From NCBI GenBank assembly GCA_963794155.1, contig CAWCCX010000008.1, positions 248,001-312,000 of the forward strand: a stretch of DNA of 64,000 nt. Reading direction: 5' to 3'. Below are positions 33,161 to 41,980 of this stretch, piece by piece; the stretch's first letter is position 1; each line of letters starts with the position of its first letter. The notes below the pieces were generated by a model. The model made no database searches and was not told where the DNA came from. It saw nothing but the letters and a program-made list of their open reading frames with translations. The translations under genes were made by a program, and so were the position numbers. This stretch comes from Roseiarcus sp963794155. GTDB lineage: Bacteria > Pseudomonadota > Alphaproteobacteria > Rhizobiales > Beijerinckiaceae.

Positions 33161-34804
33161 TTACCCAGCCGCCGGCTTCGCCTCGGCCGGCTTCGCCTCG
33201 GCCACCGGTGGGCTCTTCACCACGCCGGTCGTCTGATTGACGATGACGCTCTTCCAGATGTTGTCGTTGGGCACGATCTTCATCAACCCATCGTCGGTCT
33301 CGATATAGGTGCTGAAGATGCTCACCCGTGTGACCCTGCCCTTGATGCCGCCGCCGACTTCGACCTCATCGCCGACATCGAAAGGCTTGTTGGTCATGAT
33401 CAGGAGGCCGCTGGCGAAATTGCTGAGCGTGCCCTGGAGCGCGAACGCGACGACGAAGCCTGCCGCGCCGATGATCGCCAGCAACGGCGCGAGGTTGACT
33501 TCCAGCGCCGACAAGCCGAGCAGGACGCCGATCAGGACAATGACGCGCCCGGAACTGGCGATAATGAAATCGCGCAGCAGATGCGAGGTCACCCGCGACC
33601 CGGCCATCACTCGACGCAGGATCATCCGAACGATCCAGGCGAGGATGACCGACCCGATGATGTAACCGAAAAAGGTCGCCAGATCCCGCGCCAACCGGAG
33701 CCCACCTTCGTCGGCGGTCAGCCAGGCGGAAATCCTCGCCATGGTCGCGGTCCGATCCGAGACGTCGATCTTGATGCCGCCGATCGAAGCAATGTAGAGG
33801 CGATAGGCCTTCGGGTCGCCGCCCTTGGCCTCCCATTTGTCCAGGACCAGTTTGAGGCGGTCGACGAGCGCCGTGCGCTCGCTCATCAATTGCGTGCTGT
33901 AGTCGACGAGCTGGACCTTGACGTCGGCCTTGGCGGTCGAGGCTTCGTCGGCCTTCTCGGCCATTTTTTCCGCCTTTTTCGACGTGTCGGCGACGGCCGC
34001 CGGCGCCGACCCAGGCCCCGCCGCCGCCGCCGCGCCGGCTGCCGCTGGCGTCGCTTCGGCCAGCGATTTCACTTGGTCGTTTGCGGCGGCCTCTTTTTCG
34101 GTCGCCGCGACCACCTTTTCGACCTTCGCTGTGTCGCCGGTGGCTTCAGACTTCTTTGCGGCCGTTTCGGCCGCCTTCTGCAAGACGTCCTTGTCGCTCG
34201 CTGATGGAACGACCTTGGCGCCGCCGTCCGAGCCAGAATCGGTGACCGCAGCCGGCGGAGGCGCCGCCTCCGCCTGTTTGGCCATCGCGGCGGTGGTCGC
34301 TTCGGCCTTTTTGTCTTCCTTGACGGTTTCCTTGCTGGCGGTCTCCACCGTTTGGGCGAGATTCTTCTGCGCGTCGGCGAGATGCTTGGCGGCCGCCTCC
34401 TTGTCCTTGTCGGATGTGGCGGCTTTGACCTCTTCGGTGGCCTTCGCCAGATCGGCTGCGGCCACCTTCTGCTTGTCGAGTTGAGCGATCTCGCGATTTT
34501 TGCGGCGAACGTCCAGTTCGGCGACGGAGATTTCGCGCTCCTTGGCCTGCACCAGCGCAAACCAGCCTTTGGCCTCGGTCGCGATCTCCTCCGCAGTCAT
34601 CGGCTCGAGCAGGAGTTCGAGATCGTCGAGCGCGATCTGAGGGTCTTTGGTGGTGACCGGCTCCGGCTCCTTTGCGGCCGCCTTCGGCGCATCGGCGGCT
34701 GGCGGGGAATCGTCCGCGGCGCGGCACGTCGACCCCAGTCCGGCGCTCAAGAGAAACGACAGTCCAACGATTGCAATAAATTGATGCCGCCTGTCCCCGA
34801 ACAT
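33161..34804 (-). CDS. MscS-family mechanosensitive ion channel with long N-terminal extension
   Basis: 547 residues. A signal-like helix is followed by about 300 residues rich in Ala, Lys and Glu with coiled-coil character, predicted periplasmic. Three membrane helices come next (about residues 375-470), the last being the pore helix 'VVAFALQGTLSNFASGLLIM'. The MscS beta domain 'FDVGDEVEVGGGIKGRVTRVSIFSTYIETDDGLMKIVPNDNIW' follows. It ends with a short Ala/Pro/Lys tail repeating 'AEAKPA'. It releases solutes during hypo-osmotic shock. The long extension differs from the short E. coli MscS and is of unknown role. Confidence 0.92.
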   Translation of the reverse strand: MFGDRRHQFIAIVGLSFLLSAGLGSTCRAADDSPPAADAPKAAAKEPEPVTTKDPQIALDDLELLLEPMTAEEIATEAKGWFALVQAKEREISVAELDVRRKNREIAQLDKQKVAAADLAKATEEVKAATSDKDKEAAAKHLADAQKNLAQTVETASKETVKEDKKAEATTAAMAKQAEAAPPPAAVTDSGSDGGAKVVPSASDKDVLQKAAETAAKKSEATGDTAKVEKVVAATEKEAAANDQVKSLAEATPAAAGAAAAAGPGSAPAAVADTSKKAEKMAEKADEASTAKADVKVQLVDYSTQLMSERTALVDRLKLVLDKWEAKGGDPKAYRLYIASIGGIKIDVSDRTATMARISAWLTADEGGLRLARDLATFFGYIIGSVILAWIVRMILRRVMAGSRVTSHLLRDFIIASSGRVIVLIGVLLGLSALEVNLAPLLAIIGAAGFVVAFALQGTLSNFASGLLIMTNKPFDVGDEVEVGGGIKGRVTRVSIFSTYIETDDGLMKIVPNDNIWKSVIVNQTTGVVKSPPVAEAKPAEAKPAAG

Positions 34805-34970
34805 GCGTCCCGTCCCTCAATTCCAAATAAGCCTGCGGACTAACACGCTGATTGCGTCGCGTAAACGAGAAATGCGGCCGATCAACATTTGCTTTGCCCA
34901 ACGTTGCGCCTGACCGCCGGCGACGCCGGGTCTCTGGAGCACGCCAAACCGCAGTGTCAATCGCGGGCGC

Positions 34971-35876
34971 CTAGACCCGCAACGCCTCCCGCTCTCCGAT
35001 CGCCGCGCTTTCCGGCGCGAGCCCCCGCGCCCGGGCGCTGACCCGCCAACGGTCGCCGTCGCGGTCAAGCCGGACCAGATGGTAGGCGGCGCGATAGCGC
35101 GGGTCGCGGGCTGCGGCGGCCGCCGAGGGCGCGCCGATCACCGGAACTGCCCCGCCGACCGTGCGCGAGGCGCGCGAGGGGAGAGAGCGGACAGCCTGTT
35201 GGTGGGTATGGCCGTGCAGGATCGCCTCGGCGCCGCGCTCGCGAACGATCCGCTCGAACTGCGCCGCGTCGGAAAGACCGCGCAGCGGCGGCGTGACCCT
35301 CGCGATCGGCGGGTGGTGAATGAGCACCACCCGCGCGAGGCCCTTGGCGCCGGTTACGCCGAGCAGTTCGGCGAACGCCTCGAGCTGCCTTTTGCCGAGC
35401 TTGCCCGTAGCCATGAGCGGGCCGGTCGGCACGGCTGAGGTCAGGCCGATGATCGCAATCTCCCGGCGAACGCGAAGGTAGGGATAGGTCGCTTCGCCAC
35501 GCGGCGTGTCGCCCGTCGTCCAGGGCGCAAACGTCGCCTCGAGCAGCGGCATGACCGCGCGCAGATAGGCGTCGTGGTTGCCGGGAACGAAGCTGACGTC
35601 GGCCGGATCGCCGAGCGTCTTCATCCACAACGCAGCGCGATGAAACTCAACCGGCATGCCGATATTGACCAAGTCCCCGGTCACCGCGACATGGTCTGGG
35701 CGCTGGGCGCGCAAATCGGCGACCAGCCGGGCCAGCATTCCCATGTCGTTGAGCCGTTCGCGTCCGCGCTTCCAGTTGATGAACCCCATGACGCGCTTGA
35801 GCCGCAAATCGGCGAAGCCCGGCATGGGCGCGGGGCTCAGATGCGGGTCGGTGATATGCGCGATCGTAAAGCTCAT
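34971..35876 (-). CDS. metallophosphoesterase (calcineurin-like)
   Basis: 301 residues from the ATG at 35876 (MSFTIAHITD); a longer frame upstream lacks family similarity. The di-metal motifs are in order: 'DPHL' (residues 10-13), 'GDLVN', 'GNHDAY', 'HHPP' and 'HGHTHQ'. This places it in the cyclic-nucleotide or general phosphodiesterase branch. The substrate is unknown. It diverges from the Nudix gene across 115 bp. Confidence 0.9.
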   Translation of the reverse strand: MSFTIAHITDPHLSPAPMPGFADLRLKRVMGFINWKRGRERLNDMGMLARLVADLRAQRPDHVAVTGDLVNIGMPVEFHRAALWMKTLGDPADVSFVPGNHDAYLRAVMPLLEATFAPWTTGDTPRGEATYPYLRVRREIAIIGLTSAVPTGPLMATGKLGKRQLEAFAELLGVTGAKGLARVVLIHHPPIARVTPPLRGLSDAAQFERIVRERGAEAILHGHTHQQAVRSLPSRASRTVGGAVPVIGAPSAAAAARDPRYRAAYHLVRLDRDGDRWRVSARARGLAPESAAIGEREALRV

Positions 35877-35991
35877 TGAGCGCCCCGTCCGGCGACCACA
35901 GCGATCGCCATTGACCGGCTGGCAATAAGATTGCTTGAACGGAAACACAACCCGGGGCGCGGACGCCTGGGGCCGGAGCAACCCGTGAGAC

Positions 35992-36462
35992 ATGGCCGCG
36001 CCAATTCGTGAGAGGCTCAAGTTGCGCCTGCTGCACTGGAGCTTTCTCCTGGCGCGGCCGATGACGCTCGGCGTGAGGGCGATCGTGATCGACGCCGACG
36101 AGCGGGTCTTGCTGGTCAGGCACGGCTACGTCTCCGGCTGGCATTTTCCGGGCGGGGGCGTCGAGCCGGGGGAGACCTGTCTCGAGGCGTTGGAGCGCGA
36201 GGTTAGGGAAGAGGCGATGGTCGCGATTGAAGGCGCGCCGCTCCTCCACGGCGTGTTCCTCAACACCCAATCGTCGCGGCGCGATCACGTGGTCGTTTAC
36301 CTGGTCCGGACGTTCACGCTGGCGGGCGAACGGGCGCCCGATTGGGAGATCGAGGAAGCGCGCTTTTTCCCGCGCTCGGCGCTGCCGGAGGCGACGACCG
36401 CGGCCACACGGGCGCGGCTTGCGGAGATTTTTGATTCAGCGCCGCAATCCGGCCGCTGGTGA
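35992..36462 (+). CDS. Nudix hydrolase
   Basis: 156 residues. The Nudix box is readable as 'GGGVEPGETCLEALEREVREEAMV' (about residues 57-80), with Glu residues for metal binding. The beta strands 'RAIVIDADERVLLVRHGY' precede it. It probably hydrolyses a nucleoside-diphosphate-linked compound. It is divergently arranged with the phosphoesterase, so the two could share regulation. Confidence 0.92.
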   Translation: MAAPIRERLKLRLLHWSFLLARPMTLGVRAIVIDADERVLLVRHGYVSGWHFPGGGVEPGETCLEALEREVREEAMVAIEGAPLLHGVFLNTQSSRRDHVVVYLVRTFTLAGERAPDWEIEEARFFPRSALPEATTAATRARLAEIFDSAPQSGRW

Positions 36463-36633
36463 CGGGCTCCGCGTCGACCGCCGCAAATAAGCCCCAATCG
36501 CTTTGATGCTCAGCCACAATATCGGAGGCGAGGATATCCCGTTAACGGGTCGGTAAGCGTGCGGGCGTTTCAGTTGGGCGCGTGGACTTTTGCCGCCCGC
36601 GCGGGTAGAGTTGGGTCGAATTCGGGGAGACTG

Positions 36634-38082
36634 ATGAATTCCATCGTCCGGCGCGGGGCCGCCGTTGGTCTGACCGTTGCAGCTTGCGCCTTGATCGCCG
36701 GCTGCGACGATTCCTACCTCGATCAGGGGCCGGGGCGCTCCCAGCAGCCTATTTCCAGCGCCACTCTGGCGGAGATGGACAAGCTCGACACCACGCCGGC
36801 GTCGCCGACCATCATCCGCACCTACAAGAAGGAGGCCGAGCTCGAGATCTGGAAAATGAAGTCGAGCGGCGAGTATGCGCTTCTCAAGACCTATCCCATG
36901 TGCCGCTGGTCGGGGCAGCTCGGGCCGAAGAAGCGCGAAGGCGATATGCAGGTGCCGGAGGGCTTCTATACGATCGCGCCCGGGCAGATGAACCCCAACT
37001 CCCATTACTATTTGTCGTTCAACGTCGGCTACCCGAACGCTTACGACCGCGCCTACGGCCGCTCCGGCGGGAATGTCATGGTGCATGGGGTCTGTTCCTC
37101 CGCCGGCTGCTTCTCGATGACCGACGAGCAGGTCGCCGACATCTACGCAATTGCGCGCGAATCGTTTGCCGGCGGCCAGCGGGAAATCCAGCTGCAGTCC
37201 TATCCGTTCCACATGACGGCCGAGAACATGGCCAAGTTCCGGCTCGATCCCAATATCGACTTCTGGAAGGATCTGAAGAACGGCTCGGACCATTTCGAGG
37301 TCACCAAGGCTGAGCCGTCGGTCATGGTCTGCGGCAAGCGTTATGTCTTCGACGCGACCGCGACTGGCGATGTTTCGTCGACCAAGCCGTGCCCGGCGCT
37401 CACGCGCGACGAAAATGTCGAGGCCCTGGTCGCGGAGAAGACGGAGAAGGACGACGCGAAGGTCGCGGAGCTGGTTGCATCCGGCGTCAAACCAATTCGC
37501 ATCGTCTATGCCGACGGCGGCCAGAATCCGGTCTTCGCCGGCTACAAGGACGAGAGCGACCCGGACGCGCTCGCGACTGGACCGCAGGAGATCGTTCTGA
37601 ACGATCCCAAACCCGCGGCGGCCGCCGTCAGGATCGCCGCGGCCGACGCCGCCAAACGCCGCGCCGCGAACGCCGCGCCGCCGCCGGTCGAGGCCTCGGT
37701 TGCTCAGACAACTCCGCCGGCTGCGCCCGACACGCCGGCGGTCGCGCTCGCCTCCGCCCCGAGCCCTTCGTCAGGCGGCATGCTCGGCGGCTTGAGCGGG
37801 GGCGCGCAGAACGTCAAGAAATGGCTGCATCTGGGCGGCGAGCAGCCTGCTCCGCCGCCGGCCGACGCCAGCGCGCCCGATCAGCCGGCGTCCTCGGACG
37901 CTCCGCTGCCTCCCCGTCGCGACGAAACCGCCTCCCAGGGCGAGAAACCGGTGCGGCTCGCGTCGCTGCACGCGCCGCCGACGCCGCCCGCGAGGCCGGC
38001 CGCCGCGGGGACGGTCTCCGGCGATGCCGATCCTTCGAAGACGACCTCGACGCCAACGCCCCCGGCGCCGCCGGCGCAATAG
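36634..38082 (+). CDS. lipoprotein L,D-transpeptidase (YafK-like)
   Basis: 482 residues from the ATG at 36634 after GGGGAGACTG. The lipobox 'LIAGC' has Cys24. The YkuD/YafK catalytic domain covers about residues 55-215, with 'MVHGVCSSAGCFSMTDEQ' giving His151 and the nucleophile Cys159. The C-terminal ~200 residues are Pro/Ala-rich and probably disordered. YafK-type enzymes cut or form links between peptidoglycan and lipoproteins in the periplasm. It is convergent with the following membrane-protein gene. Confidence 0.9.
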   Translation: MNSIVRRGAAVGLTVAACALIAGCDDSYLDQGPGRSQQPISSATLAEMDKLDTTPASPTIIRTYKKEAELEIWKMKSSGEYALLKTYPMCRWSGQLGPKKREGDMQVPEGFYTIAPGQMNPNSHYYLSFNVGYPNAYDRAYGRSGGNVMVHGVCSSAGCFSMTDEQVADIYAIARESFAGGQREIQLQSYPFHMTAENMAKFRLDPNIDFWKDLKNGSDHFEVTKAEPSVMVCGKRYVFDATATGDVSSTKPCPALTRDENVEALVAEKTEKDDAKVAELVASGVKPIRIVYADGGQNPVFAGYKDESDPDALATGPQEIVLNDPKPAAAAVRIAAADAAKRRAANAAPPPVEASVAQTTPPAAPDTPAVALASAPSPSSGGMLGGLSGGAQNVKKWLHLGGEQPAPPPADASAPDQPASSDAPLPPRRDETASQGEKPVRLASLHAPPTPPARPAAAGTVSGDADPSKTTSTPTPPAPPAQ

Positions 38083-38089
38083 CGGCGCG

Positions 38090-38668
38090 TCATCGCTTTT
38101 GGCCCGCGCCGCGAATCGTGCTGATCCGGCCTGAGAGGCGGGACATGAGGCGCGCCAACTCCTCGGCGTCCGCGAGCGCACGCGTCGGCACCACGATCGG
38201 GACGCCGTCGCGCAGCCATACGTAAATGAGTCCGCCCGCGTCTTCGGCCTCTTCGCAGTCCGCGTAGCAGAGGCGCTCAATGCGCCCGTCGACATCGAGC
38301 GATAGCGACTCGTTGTCGAAGGTCGCCGTCAGCGCGCCTGCCGACTGAAGTCGCGCGATCGCCGCCTGGCCCTCGCCGCGCGCACGGCGAATCCGCCAGA
38401 GGTTCGCCAGGCGTTGGATCATGAAGGCCGCCGCGGCGAGAATGAGCGTCGCTTCGCCTGCGCGGCGGCTGATAAGACCGGTGAGCGCCAGCACCGAAGC
38501 GAAAATGACGATCAGCGCGAAGGCGGTCAGCGGCGCGAGATGACGGGCGAGCAATCCGCCCCTCAGAGCCAGCCGCAGCCCGGCGCGAGCCGCGGCGGCT
38601 TCGGCTTCGGCGGGCGCGAGGGTGAATGCGTATGGCCCGAGCGGTTCGGGGCTAAGATCGGCCGTCAT
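38090..38668 (-). CDS. two-helix membrane protein, unknown function
   Basis: 192 residues. After a soluble N-terminal strand region come two adjacent membrane helices (about residues 43-90). A C-terminal domain 'LTATFDNESLSLDVDGRIERLCYADCEEAEDAGGLIYVWLRDGVPIVVP' looks like the YcxB-like C-terminal fold. Its ATG overlaps the bolA stop codon by four bases, so it is translated with bolA. Confidence 0.7.
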   Translation of the reverse strand: MTADLSPEPLGPYAFTLAPAEAEAAAARAGLRLALRGGLLARHLAPLTAFALIVIFASVLALTGLISRRAGEATLILAAAAFMIQRLANLWRIRRARGEGQAAIARLQSAGALTATFDNESLSLDVDGRIERLCYADCEEAEDAGGLIYVWLRDGVPIVVPTRALADAEELARLMSRLSGRISTIRGAGQKR

Positions 38669-38928
38669 GGTTCGCCCGGAGCCTTGGCGACGAGCGCGAG
38701 CGCGTGCAGGCCAGCGGCGAATTCGGCGTCAAGGAGGCCATAGACCAGGCGATGCCGCTCGACCCGGCTCCGACGCTCGAAACGCGCCGACACGATCCGG
38801 ACGCGATAGTGCGTCTCCCCACCCTGGCGCGCTCCCGCGTGCCCCGCATGGCGGTCGGACTCGTCGACGACATCGAGGAGAATTGGATCGAGCGCCTCCG
38901 TCAATCGCGTGACAATTCTCTGCTCCAT
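38665..38928 (-). CDS. bolA: BolA-family protein
   Basis: 87 residues from the ATG at 38928 (MEQRIVTRLTEAL), which matches the normal BolA start; an upstream ATG adds 18 unlikely residues. The class-I signature is 'DVVDESDRHAGHAG', and 'ERHRLVYGLL' and 'LHALAL' follow. BolA partners with monothiol glutaredoxin in Fe-S and iron regulation. It is divergent from the DnaJ-like gene, as in many alphaproteobacteria. Confidence 0.94.
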   Translation of the reverse strand: MEQRIVTRLTEALDPILLDVVDESDRHAGHAGARQGGETHYRVRIVSARFERRSRVERHRLVYGLLDAEFAAGLHALALVAKAPGEP

Positions 38929-39092
38929 GGTCACAATGCGCACTCCCGTCAGGCCGATCGCGATCCTACATATCTTAGTCAATCGAGCGGGCTAAGATAT
39001 TGAGCCCGCGTTGGGGCCGGGGCGGCGGACTTTTGCCGGCGCCGATGGTTTGGGACTTGCCCGATAGCGTCGGCGGTCATAAAGGTCATGGC

Positions 39093-39686
39093 ATGGATTT
39101 GAATTCCCGTTTGTTCGACCGTATCCGGGTAAAGCCGGTCGAGCGCGCGCCGGAAAAAGCGCCGAGGACGGCGTGCTCCTTTCCCGGTTGCGGCGCCGAG
39201 GGCGTGTTCCGCGCGCCCAAGGGCCGCGAGCGCGAAGGCGAATACTTCAGCTTCTGCCGTGACCACGTACGCGAATATAACGCCTCCTACGATTACTTCC
39301 GCGGCATGGACGACGCCTCGATGGCGAAATTTCGCCAAGCCGACGCGGTTGGGCACCGGCCGACCTGGAAGCTCGGCGCCCGCGCCGCCGCCGGGCATCC
39401 GGTGGACGAATCCGTCTTCGCCGAAGCCCGGGCCGCGCGGCGGCGCGGGGCGCGCGGCAAACCGCCGCAGCATGAGGCGCCGCAACGGTACAACGCTTTG
39501 GCGATCAAGGCGTTGATGACGCTCGAACTCAACGGCGACGCCACCCAGGCGAAGATCAAGACGCGGTACAAAGACCTGGTCAAGCGCCATCACCCGGACG
39601 CCAATGGCGGCGATCGTTCGTCGGAAGACAAATTGCGCGAGATCATCCAAGCTTATAATTATCTGCGCGCCAATAAGCTCGTCTGA
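39093..39686 (+). CDS. J-domain (DnaJ-like) protein
   Basis: 197 residues from the ATG at 39093. The N-terminus has a Cys/His cluster 'CSFPGCGAEGVFRAPKGRE' and 'FCRDHVREYNASYDYF', a probable zinc site. The J-domain is at the C-terminus, with the HPD motif in 'LVKRHHPDANGGDRSSEDKLREIIQAYNYL' (about residues 165-195). This reverse order is the usual form of the alphaproteobacterial gene between bolA and cobS. It probably stimulates DnaK. Confidence 0.92.
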   Translation: MDLNSRLFDRIRVKPVERAPEKAPRTACSFPGCGAEGVFRAPKGREREGEYFSFCRDHVREYNASYDYFRGMDDASMAKFRQADAVGHRPTWKLGARAAAGHPVDESVFAEARAARRRGARGKPPQHEAPQRYNALAIKALMTLELNGDATQAKIKTRYKDLVKRHHPDANGGDRSSEDKLREIIQAYNYLRANKLV

Positions 39687-39893
39687 TCAGGGCGGTGCGC
39701 GCAGCGAGCGGTTCGTCGGCCGTGGGTTAGGCGGGGCGCATCGCAATCGGCGGCGAGTCGATGACAGGGCGAGGATGCTCAAGGGCCGGCGGCGCGGGCC
39801 CTGTCCGGGCGAAACCGACGGTTTTTGCGCGCGCCCGGAATTCGAGTATGAGAATGCCGCTCTTTTCCGCGCGCGGGAGAGCGTGGAGGCCCG

Positions 39894-40895
39894 ATGAATT
39901 CGATACAGATGGTGGAATCCGAACCTGCGGCCGGTCTGCCCGACATCCGGGTATCGGTGCGTCAGCTTTTCGGCATCGATTCCGACATGGAGGCGCCTGC
40001 TTATTCGCAAACCGACGAACACGTGCCGGATGTCGATCCGGACTACCTGTTTGACCGCGACACGACGCTCGCGATCCTCGCCGGCTTTGCTTACAACCGC
40101 CGGGTGTTGATCACCGGCTATCACGGCACGGGCAAATCGACTCACATCGAGCAGACCGCGGCGCGCCTCAACTGGCCTTGCGTGCGCATCAACCTCGACA
40201 GCCACGTCTCCCGCATCGATTTGGTCGGCAAGGACGCGATCGTGCTCAGGGATGGCAAGCAGGTCACGGAATTCCGCGACGGCATGCTGCCCTGGGCGAT
40301 CCAGAACAATATCGCCCTCTGCTTCGACGAATATGACGCCGGCCGTCCGGACGTGATGTTCGTCATCCAGCGGGTGCTCGAGGTGTCGGGCCGCCTGACC
40401 TTGCTCGACCAGCGGCGCGTCATTCGTCCCCATCCCGGCTTCCGCCTGTTCGCCACCGCGAACACGGTCGGCCTCGGGGATACCTCGGGCCTCTACCACG
40501 GCACGCAGCAGATCAATCAGGGCCAGATGGACCGCTGGTCGATCGTCGCCACGCTCAACTACCTGCCGCACGACAAGGAAGTCGATATCGTGCTCGCCAA
40601 GTCGCCCGCGCATCGGGCGCGCAAGGACGGACGCGACATTGTCAACAAGATGGTGCGGGTCGCCGATCTGACGCGCAACGCTTTCGTCAACGGCGATTTG
40701 TCGACCGTGATGAGCCCGCGCACCGTCATCACTTGGGCGGAGAATGCCGAAATCTTCAAGGACATCGGCTTCGCCTTCCGCCTGACCTTCCTCAACAAAT
40801 GCGACGAGCTCGAGCGAACCCTGGTCGCCGAGTTCTACCAGCGCTGCTTCGGCCAGGAACTGCCGGAGAGCGCGCTGAACGTCGCCCTGAGCTGA
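39894..40895 (+). CDS. cobS: cobaltochelatase subunit CobS
   Basis: 333 residues after GTGGAGGCCCG. AAA+ ATPase with Walker A 'GYHGTGKST', Walker B 'ALCFDEYDAG' and arginine-finger region. The N-terminal 'PDIRVSVRQLFGIDSDMEAPAYS' is specific for CobS. With CobT and CobN it inserts cobalt into hydrogenobyrinate diamide in aerobic cobalamin synthesis. cobT normally follows directly; here a DUF29 gene follows instead. Confidence 0.96.
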   Translation: MNSIQMVESEPAAGLPDIRVSVRQLFGIDSDMEAPAYSQTDEHVPDVDPDYLFDRDTTLAILAGFAYNRRVLITGYHGTGKSTHIEQTAARLNWPCVRINLDSHVSRIDLVGKDAIVLRDGKQVTEFRDGMLPWAIQNNIALCFDEYDAGRPDVMFVIQRVLEVSGRLTLLDQRRVIRPHPGFRLFATANTVGLGDTSGLYHGTQQINQGQMDRWSIVATLNYLPHDKEVDIVLAKSPAHRARKDGRDIVNKMVRVADLTRNAFVNGDLSTVMSPRTVITWAENAEIFKDIGFAFRLTFLNKCDELERTLVAEFYQRCFGQELPESALNVALS

Positions 40896-40912
40896 GGGCG
40901 CGAGGAGGCCAA

Positions 40913-41386
40913 ATGGCCCGGAACGATGTTTTGGAGAAGGCGGAGGCGCCCTCCAAGGCGGACGACCTTTATTCCTGGGCGCGCCGGCAGGCCGAGCTGT
41001 TGCGTGCCGGACGCCTGTCGGAGATCGATCCCGCGGCGATCGCGGAGGAGATCGACGACGTGGGCGACGAACAGTACGACAAGCTGGAAAGCTCGCTACG
41101 CGTGGTGATGCTCCACCTCCTGAAGTGGGACCATCAGCCCGACCGGCGCAGCCGCTCCTGGACGCTGTCCATTCGCGAGCAGCGGCGGCGAGTTCTGCGC
41201 CAATTGCGTAAGAACCCTGGCCTGAGACCGCTGCTCGACGAAGCGGTTTCCGAGGCCTACGAGGACGCTCGCGACGAAGCGTCTTCCGAAACTGGCCTGC
41301 CCTTGACCGCGTTTCCTGTGAGTCGCCCTTACGAATACTCCGAGATCATGGAGCGGCCGGTCATTTGGCCGGGCGACGAGGCGTAG
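40913..41386 (+). CDS. DUF29 domain protein
   Basis: 157 residues from the ATG at 40913 after GGAGGCCAA, 17 bp from the cobS stop. The pattern 'DDLYSWARRQAELLRAGRLSEIDPAAIAEEIDDVGDEQYDKLESSLRVVMLHLLKWDHQP' is typical of DUF29. Members are small helical proteins of unknown function, often in multiple copies and sometimes linked to mobile DNA. It has probably been inserted after cobS. Confidence 0.9.
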   Translation: MARNDVLEKAEAPSKADDLYSWARRQAELLRAGRLSEIDPAAIAEEIDDVGDEQYDKLESSLRVVMLHLLKWDHQPDRRSRSWTLSIREQRRRVLRQLRKNPGLRPLLDEAVSEAYEDARDEASSETGLPLTAFPVSRPYEYSEIMERPVIWPGDEA

Positions 41387-41446
41387 CGGCGTCGCGGCCG
41401 TACGGCGGCAAGTCTTGCCGAGTTTGCGCCTTCAGCAAAGGGTTTC

Positions 41447-41980
41447 ATGCGACTGCTGGCCATCTCCGGAAGCTTGCGCCGCGCCTCCATCAACACAGCG
41501 GCTCTGGAGGCGGTGGCGCGGCTCGCGCCCGAGGGCGTGAAAGTTCTCGTCTACCGCGATCTCGCCAAGCTGCCGGCGTTCAATCCCGACGATGATCTCG
41601 AAGACAGGCCAAAACCCGAACCGGTCGAGACGCTGCGCTCGCTCGTCGGGGCGAGCGACGCGCTGATCATCGCCGCCCCCGAATATGCCCACGGGGTCCC
41701 CGGCGCGCTGAAGAACGCTCTCGATTGGCTGGTGGCGAGCGAGACCTTCGCCGGCAAGCCCACTGCTCTCATCAACACGTCGCCGCGCGCCTTCCACGCT
41801 CAGGCGTCGCTGCGCGAGATCCTTTCGACGATGGCCGCACGCGTCCTGCCCGAGGCGTTCGCGGCGATCTCGCTTACCGGAAAGACGGTGACGGCCGAGG
41901 ATATCCTGGCCGATCCCGTTTGCTCGCGGCAACTCGCGGAATCGCTTGAGGCACTTATCGCCCCGACAAAAGCCGGCTAG
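41447..41980 (+). CDS. NADPH-dependent FMN reductase (flavodoxin-like)
   Basis: 177 residues. The FMN-binding N-terminal loop 'ISGSLRRASINTAAL' (residues 6-20) and 'PEYAHGVPGALKNALDWL' (about residues 84-101) mark the NADPH:FMN/quinone reductase family. It probably reduces quinones, FMN or azo-like compounds with NAD(P)H in the cytoplasm. Its stop codon directly abuts the convergent membrane-protein gene. Confidence 0.9.
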   Translation: MRLLAISGSLRRASINTAALEAVARLAPEGVKVLVYRDLAKLPAFNPDDDLEDRPKPEPVETLRSLVGASDALIIAAPEYAHGVPGALKNALDWLVASETFAGKPTALINTSPRAFHAQASLREILSTMAARVLPEAFAAISLTGKTVTAEDILADPVCSRQLAESLEALIAPTKAG

